Origin: Filosporella fistucella
Taxonomy: Eukaryota; Ascomycota; Leotiomycetes; Helotiales
Length of the DNA: 64,000 nt
Reading direction: 5' to 3'
Assembly: GCA_030077755.1 (NCBI GenBank)
Contig: JAQJZZ010000012.1
Coordinates: 868,001-932,000 of the forward strand
Below, in pieces: positions 1 through 9,761 of this stretch; positions within the stretch are counted from its first letter, which is position 1; the number at the start of each line of letters is the position of its first letter. Below the pieces are notes generated by a model. The model was not told where the DNA came from. It saw only the letters and a list, made by a program, of their open reading frames with translations, and made no database searches. Position numbers and translations under genes: made by a program.

Positions 1-132
1 ATTGATAGGGTTGGTGGTCTGGCCGGGATTTATGGCAGTCAGGTCAATCCGCCTGGAGATTTGAAGTCGATTGAGTTGACTGCCGAGTGGCAGAAACATT
101 TATATTCCTCCTACTGCAAGGAGAAGCTGTGA
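1..132 (+). CDS. C-terminal fragment of unidentified protein
   Basis: An open frame runs from the first base to a TGA at 130-132 and encodes 43 residues ending AEWQKHLYSSYCKEKL. The start lies outside the window. The composition is protein-like and the frame stays open to the edge, so I read it as the last exon of a gene entering from the left. I do not recognise the family from this short tail. It points the same way as the aquaporin gene that follows. Confidence 0.45.
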   Translation: MDRVGGLAGIYGSQVNPPGDLKSIELTAEWQKHLYSSYCKEKL

Positions 133-559
133 GGGACTTTTCACTGGCCATGTAGGACAGGAAATAAAATCATATTTGTGGGACGATTGCTTTCTCTTCA
201 TAATATTTCGGTCATGGCTCCTCTCCTGCGGTGCAAATATTTATTTCCATATTTCGGATTCTGCTGGGGTTTATAATAGACAATGTGCCGACTGCGAATT
301 ACACCATGCGTTCTTTCTTCTGCAGCTTCCACAACAGTTACAAAGTACAAACCCTGCCTATAGTATCCGGTTTGCCATCAACCAGGAAAGTGCAACCGAA
401 GTTCCCGCATGTATTTTATCAAAACATACTCACTGACTATCAGGCTGGTCTCTGTCTCTTTCTTCCTTAAATCCTCAGCAAAGTCTCGACCCTTATAGGC
501 ATCTGTTACTCTCTTAACTAGCAATAACCTATACATTTCTACCCACACACGAAAGTGCA
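133..559. other. intergenic stretch upstream of aquaporin gene
   Basis: Short overlapping frames of 60-86 codons occur on both strands, but none has protein-like composition or a family match. This is probably the 3' end of the left gene plus the aquaporin promoter. The last 80 bases before the ATG are pyrimidine-rich. Confidence 0.4.
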
Positions 560-1742
560 ATGGACCCCGCCATTACACGCGCTCCCACTATGAACCTTCA
601 GCACACCGAAACGACTCTAACACGAATTGATCCCCTAAAGAGACTCTTCACCTCCATTTTCGAAGTTCTTCCCCCAGGTGCTCGCAGCCATGTTGTCGCA
701 GTACTTGGAGAATTCATCGGCACTCTTGTGTTTTTCTTCTTGGTCTTCTCTGGTGTCGAAGCCGGCACTGCCTCGACAAACAAAAAACAAGGCGAAGGTG
801 TTTCAACTGTTCCCGCTGGATTCTCTCCCCCTCTCCTTCTTTATATTGCTCTGGTAGCTGGGTTTAGTTTGGCCGTAACAGCATGGACTTTCTTCCGAAT
901 TAGTGGTGGCTTGTTTAACCCTGTGGTTAGCTCTCTCGTTTGGGGTGAGTTGAAGACTGAAAGCTGATGTTGGCAGATCTCCCTCGGAATGGCTTTGATC
1001 GGTGCAATTACTTGGGCACGCTGTGGCATACTCTGCATTGCTCAGACGGTCGCTACAATTGCTGCTACCTACATTGTGTACGCTCTCTTCAATGGCGGAT
1101 TGAGCGTGAATACACAACTTGGAGGTGGAACCAGCCCTGCTCAAGGAGTTATTATCGAGATGCTTCTGACAGCTCAATTGGCATTCACCATCTTCATGCT
1201 TGCCGCAGAACAGCACGAAGCAACGTATTTGGCACCAATTGGTATTGGTTTATCGTTGTTCATTGGGGAGCTGATCGGTATGCTTCATCTGGGGGTGTAT
1301 GGTGACATTGCTAATCCGTATTGCAGGAGTTTTCTGGACAGGTGCCTCCATGAACCCAATACGCTCTCTTGCCCCATGCATTTTGAATCGAAATTTTACG
1401 AGCTACCATTGGATCTATTGGGTTGGTCCTACTGCGGGAGTTGTGCTTGCTGCCCTTTTCTACAAGCTTGTGAAGGCTTTGGAATACGAGACTGCACACA
1501 CAAAGGAGGAGATCGAGAAGGCATCAGTCCATCGCCTTCCTGCCCATCATAGAAAGTCTTCTTCAATAATTCCACTAGAGAGCATTCATTCAGGCGACAA
1601 TTTAACAAGACGGAGCAGCTCCCGTCGCTCGGGAACCAATATCCAGCCCATCAAGGCAGCACCAGCACCTTCTGCTCTACATATGAAGGTAGGAGAGAAG
1701 AAAGAAGACAAACAAGTCCTTCCAGATTGTTATGAAGATTAG
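560..1742 (+). CDS. Aquaporin / MIP-family channel with altered NPA boxes
   Basis: Multi-pass major intrinsic protein, expected to move water or small neutral solutes across a membrane. Exons 560-925, 977-1277 and 1327-1742 give 360 aa; the introns are 51 and 49 bp (GTTAGC and GTATGC donors). The N-terminal half has [16 protein letters not shown] followed by GGLFNPV at 117-122, the first half-helix motif. The second is GASMNPIRS, with N232-P233-I234-R235. The arginine of the selectivity filter is therefore kept, but the alanine of both NPA boxes is replaced (NPV and NPI). The C-terminal tail of about 80 residues is Ser/Arg/Lys-rich and probably cytoplasmic. Translation could also start at the in-frame ATG at 590. 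Family assignment is secure; substrate is unknown. Confidence 0.92.
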
Positions 1743-2217
1743 TTTTTAGATTCTCGCTCGGTGGGAAACCTGAATGAGCCATTGAAACTCTGGTGGTCAC
1801 CACCGCGAAGGACTCAGCGGTTTGCGTAATTGTTTATTTTCATGTTGATCAGCAACCGGCGCGTGTGAATTTATCGAGCGAGCCACTTTGAAAATTCGAT
1901 GTTGACAAATTGAAACTGAGAGCTGATCAAAAGCTTACCCACTTGGAGCATCCCGAGGTGCTGGGTGGCGACCTGATGTAGATGCGGCATCACTTTGACT
2001 GCGGAAGCCTCTCAAATTGGGATTACCACATCGAGGAACCTAGGATTTGAAGATGATGGCACGCAAACGCAAGTGATCTCTATATCCTGTGCTATGTGAA
2101 TGAGAACCGCAAAGACTGTTGAAGAAGATGTTGATACATTGAAGCCTTTGATATCACCTCGGAAGTCTTAATCCTCGGATCGATTTCAGAAGCTGGAAAA
2201 TTAAGCTTGTTTTCATG
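1743..2217. other. convergent intergenic region
   Basis: This separates the 3' ends of the aquaporin and GH20 genes. I see no protein-like frame and no RNA gene. It presumably holds both 3' UTRs. Confidence 0.4.
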
Positions 2218-4702
2218 CTAGGTATAAGGAGCAATACCAATCACGAGGCGTTCCACTATTGCCGCATACTTCTCCTCTGCTCCATCTTTCAACACCACAT
2301 CTTTGATTTCACCTTCAAAGGCACCACCTCCAATGGTTTGAACAGGTGCCTCGATAGCCATGGGGTTACCCCACACAAAACTGTTTGATAGTACACCAAG
2401 CGTAATTGTAAACTCATGTACAGATTCAGAGGCACTGTTTGCAGGTGTCGTTGATAGATATGTCGCATTCCCAATCCCAATCAATTTTACGTCCGTCCAG
2501 GAATCAACAGGCAGTGTATAATTCAAAACGTAGGGGTTACCGCCAGTGACGAGCATCACGTTCGTGATGGATCCGTTGCCGGCAAGGAGCGTAGATGCGG
2601 AGCCAGAGAAGATTGTACCAGGTGTTGAAGAGGTGGGTTTGATTGAGAACGAGAGTGTGTAGTTCTTCCCTTTCGTTGTCAGAGGTGTGGTAATTGAGCA
2701 TCCTGGTTTGAGAACAAGTGCAGAAGACTTGATGCTGCAATTTCCATTCACTTTTCCATCGTAGCCGTTGCCTGACGTATCAGTGATTGAATGCGCAGTT
2801 GAAAAATCGTAGGCGAGGATCGTAGATGTTTTCGATGCGATCTTGCGTTCAAGATTCTGGCCCGGGACTGCGGCTACCAACGTTTCGAAAATAGAATTAT
2901 ATTCTTCTTCCAGCAAATCCCCACCCCACTGCTTATCTCCTAAAGCTGGAAGTCCAGCTCGAAGAGCATAGTATGCTTCGATAACGGAAGTACTGTTTGG
3001 ACCGAAATCATTCCACTACAGCGAATTAGCACCGCAATTTGCCGACAATTTATCAGGCGAGCAGGCTAAAACCTGCTCGGAAGCTGGTATACAGCAAAAT
3101 AAGAAAGGTGGAACAAAGGGAAATGTAGCCTACTAGAGCTGGCAGCTGCCCAAGAACATAGGGACTATTGCGAGGCGGATTATTCGTAGCGTTGAATTTG
3201 TCGAAGATATATGGAGCAGTTGGTCCTCCGTCTGGTGCTCCGTGGAAGATACGGGTTATATTGAGCGTTTGGGGATAGGAGCCAGACCATTTAGCTACGA
3301 CGTAGAATTGGTCGTCTGAGTTGAGAACCGAGTAGCCGTTTTTGATGAAGTCGTAGTATGGATTTGCCTCGAAATATTCCCAGTGCTGTATTGACACGTT
3401 TTTATTCACATTCGTGGCATTTGCCAGACTGCTGGGGACGAACGTCCCCCAGATCCGAACCTTTTTTCCATAGTTTTGCCCGATGTAATCGTGCATCGTG
3501 TTCACATAGTCATTGTACTCTGACACGTCGGCTGTATATTCATCTGCTCCTAAATGCACGGTCTTGGAATGGAACCAGGGCAGGAAAGTACTCCAGATTG
3601 TTTTCATGGTTGGGATTGTCTCTGGGTGGGAAATATTGAGGAGGGTGAAATCGGTGCTGAGTGCCAATTCCGGTTTCCATTGGGTGATGACGATTGCGTG
3701 TCCTGGAGCTTCGATCTCTGGGATGATGGTCACACCACGACTCGCGCATTTCTGTTGGAGGGTTTCGAAATCTGATTCATAGTATGACTCATTTGGACGA
3801 ATATTTAATCCAGCGACAGCCTGAGGTTTGTCAGGATGTTGATTCGGGTTTGAAGGGATGTTTACTCCCAGTAGGCTATGGAGAATTCACCTACAGGATC
3901 AGGGGAGTTGGGACGAAAGGCAGAATAGAATTTCAGCTTCTCCTCCATCGAGAGATCAGGGTTGACGCCCGGGCTATCGCTCAGATGGAGATGGAGTGTA
4001 TTTTGTTTGAAAAATGACAGATATGAACACATTTCAGCAATAAACTCCGGAGGATAATAATGCCTCCCAGCATCAATCTTCGTTTTGGTCAGTACTCTGA
4101 GCGTTCTAGTGGAAATCAAACTTACAAAAGTCCCTCGGACTCCCCATCCTGGTGAGTCGGACGCTTTTCCAACGCTCAATTTCATGTCTTCTCCTAGAAT
4201 CCCTTGTTGCATGATTGATCTCGTACCCCACCAAGCACCAAGTGGGCTTGCACCTGTGATGATAATACCATCAGATGAGACATCAAGAGAATAACCCTCG
4301 GAAGTTGATCGGCCGGCTGCATCCAAATACTCGGTCGAATTTCCGATTGTCATGAATATAGAGTTCTTTGCCGCTGACTTGCCGGTCCTGACGGAAATGT
4401 TCAGTCCCAAGCTGGACGAAAGGTCTCCTCCGAAAGTGGTTGCAAATTCTTTCAACGTTGGGGGAATGAGAGTTTCTCCTTCTGTATCAACTGAGTTCTC
4501 GTATTTGGCATCCACAACGATGGATTGCAATCGGTTCAAGGAGAAACTCGCATGGGAGCTTGCCTCGAATGGCACCGTTGGGATTCCGACCCATCTTGCA
4601 TCTACAGCCCAATTAGCTCGAATTTCATATTCTTCGAAACATAACCTTACAGCAGTGGGTTGGAATTAAGAACCCTATCGTAAGAACAGATCCCAGTCTC
4701 AT
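2218..4702 (-). CDS. Secreted GH20 beta-N-acetylhexosaminidase with C-terminal lectin-like domain
   Basis: Releases terminal N-acetylhexosamine from chitin oligomers or glycans outside the cell. Exons on the minus strand are 4702-4651, 4601-4126, 4077-3895, 3820-3134 and 3015-2218, giving 731 aa. The ATG at 4702 starts a short hydrophobic leader (MRLGSVLTIGFLIPTHC). The N-domain (about 20-170) precedes a TIM barrel with DAGRHYYPPEFI, HLHLSD, VTIIPEIEAPGHA and the catalytic pair Asp330-Glu331 in VHLGADEY; LPALWNDFGPN spans the last splice. Residues from about 533 onward (ILAYDFSTAHSITDTSG) resemble a LamG/concanavalin-like module, an uncommon addition to GH20. Intron 4078-4125 is 48 bp, in frame and stop-free. 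An upstream in-frame ATG exists, but the leader favours this start. Confidence 0.9.
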
Positions 4703-4772
4703 CGTGAAAGTATTTTTTATCACAAGTCGGATGCCGGTACTCGTGAACAAGATCACGTTGACGACATGAAGT

Positions 4773-4786
4773 GGTCTTATAAATCT
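4773..4786 (-). promoter_or_regulatory. TATA-like element of GH20 gene
   Basis: On the minus strand an AT-rich TTTATAAG motif lies about 80 bases upstream of the predicted ATG at 4702, a normal place for a fungal TATA box. This is a sequence match only. Confidence 0.35.
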
Positions 4787-5346
4787 AGAACGAGGCCCAA
4801 ACTTGCTCCCTTCAGTACCAGCGGCAAACCTAAAATTGATGCTCAGTATTGCCGTCGCCACGATAAAGTAACGTTGCTATCATCGTTGATCCGCTTCGGT
4901 GACCAAGATCGGCGGCATGGTTCATCAGGTAAGGGACATCGAAAGTGGGGAAGTCAGGAACTCGTAAAATACGACAAGCTTTTGGCATTGCAGCTGGTCA
5001 GGAAGCCAATTGCAAATTCAGCAAGCTCGTAGTTCAGTCCTGGCATCTTTCGTTACATTCAATCTGAAGATGTCCTCGTCTTCTAAATTATGGTGTTGTG
5101 TTGCAACCAGACTTCTTAGTCTATCGGCAGTGCGGGGCAAAATGAGGGGCGACCCGTCCACGTTACATGGTCATTAATATTAAATGACAAGAGCCACCTC
5201 CACCTCATGATTGCTCACCGCAGGTCCTTTGAAGATTGCGTCTTTAGAGAAAATTGCCTAGAAAATGAAGTATTACAGTCCCGCTACTCAAGACTTGAAT
5301 GCACGCAAAGTGCGTGAAAGGACTTTTCCGTAACTGAAGAGAGTTG
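4787..5346. other. intergenic stretch
   Basis: Lies between the 5' end of the GH20 gene and the 3' end of the GH72-like gene. No convincing coding frame; one 88-codon plus-strand frame overlapping this stretch has no recognisable motif. Confidence 0.35.
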
Positions 5347-7604
5347 TTAAGATGTAGATGCATTATTTTTGACTTGCATCAATCCTGCTTTTTTCGCCTG
5401 CAAGGCAGCTTTCTGTTCTTTCAACTTCCTGATCCTCTCTGCTTCTATGATTTCCTCGTCGATTCTTCGTTCTTCGGCCTCAATCCTGGCCAATTCGTCG
5501 CTGCCATCGGACAGAAGTGGTATCGCTTGTGCTCTTGCAATGGTTGACGCATTCGTTTCTGAATATGGCGAAGATGATATCTCTGATTCCCAAGGAGCAG
5601 TGCCCCATGAGCCTGAGGAAATGGCAGAGTTGGAGGCCACTTCGCGACGTCGTATTGTACTTTTCAACTGGGATATAGCTTGAGTAGTAACGGTTGAATC
5701 TCCAGCTAATTCCGAGGTAGGGACCTCTGCTACAATTCCAGGATCCGATGAGCTCTCGTTCATTGCTGTACCGACCGCTGGAAGAGAAATTTTGGTGTTC
5801 AGGCGAAGACTGGAAGTATGACTGTTCCTACCGGTTTGTTCTGGGGTTAAGTTCTCTTCCGGTTCTTCTTCATGGACAATTGAGATATTCTTGCCGTCAA
5901 GTTCTGGTGGTATTGGTGGAGATCCAACCTCCAGTCCATCAGGATCTAATGGAGGTGGTTTGCGACGATGGCGGAAGAACCAGAAAGCCACAATTGCCCC
6001 GATAATGAAGAACAAGACGATAGCTACGATAATACCAGCTTTTGCTCCCGTTGAAAGTCCGCGATTGTTTGCCGTGGCATCTAGTGGCGTACTGGTTAGC
6101 CTAGGCAAGCCAGTGAGGACTGTTGAGGTTGACGATCCAAGGGATCCGGCTGAGGACGACGTGGTAGAAACAAAGGGTGTACGTGTAACAGGCACAGCCC
6201 TATTGAGTGTTGATAGGGGCACATCTCCGCTGACTTCCCAATAACTTCCTGTGAAACCTGGACAAGAAGGACGTGTGGCTGTGAACTTGTAATTGGACAT
6301 TGGTGTACCTGTTGGTGTCAATGTGCTCCATTGCCTCGCGAGTCTGGTGAAATTGGCCTTGGGTGTTGGCGTGCCTGTTGTCGCACCAGATGGTGCATAT
6401 GATACTAGACCATAGTCCGAAATATTGAGGCCTCCCTCTTCCTGAATCCACTCGAAGATTATTGCACCAGACCAGAGATTACTTGCTTTTCCCCCGAAGA
6501 TATCCGGCTGATTGGAAAACTGAAGGGTGTTGTTCTCGACAGCCCCTCCCGAGACGCGTACGTCACGCTCCAATAAGCACATTGTGGAGGAGAAGAAAAC
6601 TGGAATGTTAAATCCGGAGAAGATATCGTATAATTGAGTGTAATTATATGACCAAGACTGGGAAAACCGGCTGTCACACGCTGGATAAGCTTCCAGACCA
6701 ACAAAATCGACACCATAGGAGCCGCAGGCCAAATAATTTTCTACGAATGGTCTTCTGTCGTCATCCACAGTACCGCAACCCACAGGTATATCACGATACC
6801 CTTTCTGATCTCGATACTTCTTCCTATTGGTTCGTCAGTCCCATGGTCAAAGTCATCCAAAACGATGAACACCTGCTAAGGCTTCATGGAAGCTACTGTG
6901 AAGCTTAGTATTCCTGACAGTGGAAGTTCTTACATATCCAACGCCGCAGCCTTATAGTATGGCGCAGCCTCTGACATAAGACCCACGCCATCAGCAGCGA
7001 AAAATGCTAAGGTATTATCGTATACTTGAAACTCATCCATAACCAGCTGGTAATTATTATAATCAGTTGTTGTCCAGTCGGTTGCCATCTGCCATTCTGT
7101 TAGTCCAAAATCGAATTCGCGATGGGATGAATACTGACCCCTCTATCTGACCAGAATATATCATCGAGCCCAACGACAACGTAGATACCGTAATATTTAA
7201 ATGTTGACATGCAACCAGAGTGGTCTGCAGTTGCATCAATATTATATACACGTACTGTATTAACTCCCAACTGGGACATTAATGGCGCCTTGACCGTCAG
7301 CTTTGAAGTATGAATATATGCAGAGGGGCATACATCTAGAGCGCATTGTGCGACATTCGACAGTGGGTCGCCAGACCGGAGATTTTTGACAGTTGTAGTC
7401 TGATAAAGGACACCTGAGTTGACAATCAGTATATTGCGCGGGAAATGGGAGTAACGGAAGGGATCCCGTACCCTTGATGAAAAATTGCTTGAAGTTACTG
7501 TCATAAAACTTGGTGCCAACAATTGATATTGTAGGAATACATGAAATTTGAACAATTAGACAATAAAAAAAGCTGGCTGCCACCAGCAACCGCAAAAAAC
7601 CCAT
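5347..7604 (-). CDS. GH72-like (Gas/Gel) transmembrane protein lacking both catalytic Glu
   Basis: Exons on the minus strand: 7604-7472, 7413-7334, 7288-7139, 7088-6934 and 6823-5347, giving 664 aa. A signal peptide (MGFLRLLVAASFFYCLIVQISC) leads into GH72 landmarks: FFIKGVLYQ, QLGVNTVRVYNID, AALDMKKYRDQKGYRDIPVG and VDFVGLEAYPAC. Active enzymes of this family have Glu in FFxGNEV and FFSEYGC. Here these read FFAADGV (Gly155 at the Glu position) and FFSSTMC (about 249-255), so both catalytic acids are missing. There is no GPI signal. A hydrophobic helix at about 435-456 (IIVAIVLFFIIGAIVAFWFF) is followed by RHRRK and a cytoplasmic tail of about 200 residues ending in a Glu/Lys-rich coiled coil. 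I infer a glucan-binding or sensor-like surface protein rather than a transglycosylase. Splice 7089-7138 is the least certain. Confidence 0.82.
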
Positions 7605-8412
7605 GATAGCGAACGAAAACGAGAGAACGAGAAACAGAGAGGGGAGATGGGACGAAAGTTCATTATGTTGCTGCTTGAAATTAGTTTCGCAATGAAGAGG
7701 CGCATGCGCGACTTGAAGCTGTCAAGCTGTTGGTTCTAGGGCCTTTCAACCAATGGGCCCTGGTACATTGCGAACCCTGCATGTTGGAAGCACGGTATTT
7801 TGAAATTAAGCTTGATCGAGTACGGGAAGGATCAGGGAACTGAAATGAGAGGTGCAAGGCAGACTTGCTATCACACTTTCGAAATCGCGATGACGAAGTG
7901 ATGCACCTTGATGATTCGATGAAGGTGAGGATGGAGAGGGATTTGTGGTTGGGGAAGAATGCTTTGTAGCTTAGGGGGCCTTCGGTTACGATGACGCCAA
8001 GTTCCAGGTTGGTAAGGGGCATCACGTGGTGAATCCCACTGAATACCTTATATTTTGTGATCAGAGCTATGTCTTTTTGATGGAGCGAATACGATAAGAT
8101 GCGAGCATTTGTGAGATGGGGAGAAGAGGAGATAAATTCTACAGATCAACAAATTCAATATAAGCCATTGGGTCGATATACAGCAAAATAGATTATTTAC
8201 AACCCCCAAAGGGCTACTTTGACAGAGTATGTTAGATTTTCAGATGATTAAAATTGATTGAGATAATTCAGCAAGTTAATTCGTTGTATTGTGGAACTTG
8301 GTAAACTTCACTTTATGCCACTATTCCAAAACCTATCCCAGACAGCTTCGTCGTTCCCTTACGCTTCCTGCAACCAGCTTTTATCCAGACTTAGCCCATG
8401 TCTTCTTCAATT
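7605..8412. other. intergenic stretch
   Basis: One 114-codon minus-strand frame lies at 7681-8025, but it has no start context, motif or splice partner that I can defend. The stretch probably holds the GH72-like promoter and the 3' flank of the next gene. Confidence 0.35.
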
Positions 8413-9366
8413 CTAGACTATTGTAAGGTCTAGCTGCTGAAGATAGATTCCCCAGGATGAAGATGGCTCAGTCTGCTTGTTGGAAGGAAGACCCTTTGCT
8501 TTAAGCGCCAATTCTTTACTTGACACCTCCATTTTCTTGACCCTTTGTTTTCGTGGCGCCGTGTAAGCCTTGTACCATTTCTCGAGAGGAGTGTACAGCA
8601 AGATCAACCCGTGGATAAGTATATCGGCGACGATGATGATTATATAGCACCAGATATCAGATCTCGAATACAGATTCAAGAAGACTGCAAATGCGAAGGA
8701 AACCATAATGAATGATGCAATAGCCTCGATGGCTGTGTAAATCTGGGTTCGCAGGTCAGATCTTAATGCTCGCTTGAGGGGTAGGAGGAGAGGTATCTTG
8801 CTAACCATTTTGACTAAATAGCTGTTGAAATCTGGGAATCTTGGAATGAACAATTTCATCGAGAGGTAACAGACTATCGGATTGAGAAGCTACAATCCAA
8901 GATATGGACGCCCAAGGTAAAGTTTAAGTCCCATCAAATATGTGGTGAGGTAATAAAATTTACTTTTTCTGAGGGCATTGAAGATGGCCACTGGGTTCGG
9001 GATTGTTTTGCTAAATCTTTGTATCCTTTTCGCAATTTCCACTTTGCAACGCCGCAGAGCCTCTTTTAATATCTTCGGTCTTAGATACTTTAAGGCACTG
9101 GAAAATTGATTGAAGATGCCCCTTGCTTTTTTGTTATTCCTGCGGGAGTTTCGTATCTTTCTGGCTACTTTCTTTTCGCTGGGAACTAGAGAATTCTCTG
9201 GTGTCGTCATACCCGAAGACATTGTGGTGCTCTCTTTGGCAATCTTCACTTTGCGGCGTACTCGAGATTTCTTTAGTGTCCTCATCGTCAAGTGTATTGT
9301 GGTACTTGGAAACTGGTTGAAGCTCGAGAAATATGTGTATAATTTATGTAGTAAGAGAAGCTTCAC
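8413..9366 (-). CDS. Hypothetical basic two-helix membrane protein, spliced across an in-frame TAG
   Basis: Two minus-strand frames, 9366-8890 and 8859-8413, are in the same phase and separated only by a TAG at 8892-8890. A 90-bp intron, 8963-8874 (GTAAAT donor, GATAG acceptor), removes the stop and keeps the frame, giving 287 aa from exons 9366-8964 and 8873-8413. The N-terminal half is very basic (KKSRVRRKVK, KKVARKIRNSRRNNKKARG). The C-terminal half has two hydrophobic helices (IEAIASFIMVSFAFAVFL and IWCYIIIIVADILIHGLILLY) and a polar tail. I do not recognise the family. If the intron is not used, this would be a gene broken by one nonsense codon. An in-frame ATG 27 codons downstream is an alternative start. 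Confidence 0.45.
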
Positions 9367-9761
9367 AAGAATTTGATAGTGGAAGGGGAAAATAGGAGAA
9401 GAAAAGAAATCTTGGAAGAATTTATGTACCTCTGGAGCGATGAAAACCAGGGCAAAGTCTCGGGCGTTTTACCAATGGCAGCGCTACTTTAGCAAAGAGG
9501 ACTTGGACGAGGTTTGATGTAGCTGGCAACCTTAAATATACTTAGTAGGATCATTCGAGGAAGACATCGAAACATGAAGTGTCGAACTATACTCGGAATA
9601 GTTAAGCATAACCATTTAGCTTGAATCAGAATACCCATCGATTTTAAAGGTATGGTCAAGGCAAATCTTAGGTACCGTTTGGAAACTACTACTTGTTTAT
9701 ATGATATATCGTCATTACGTTTCTAGCAAGCGCTATTTCCACTAGACGCACCAACCCAGAC
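9367..9761. other. intergenic stretch
   Basis: AT-rich, with no coding frame of note; lies upstream of the small membrane gene and downstream of the hydantoinase gene. Confidence 0.35.

Noticed and set aside
803..1216. 137-codon minus-strand frame overlapping the aquaporin gene
   Set aside because: Antisense to a well-supported spliced gene; composition is that of a shadow frame.
7681..8025. 114-codon minus-strand frame between the GH72-like and small membrane genes
   Set aside because: No leader, motif or splice partner; codon composition not convincing.
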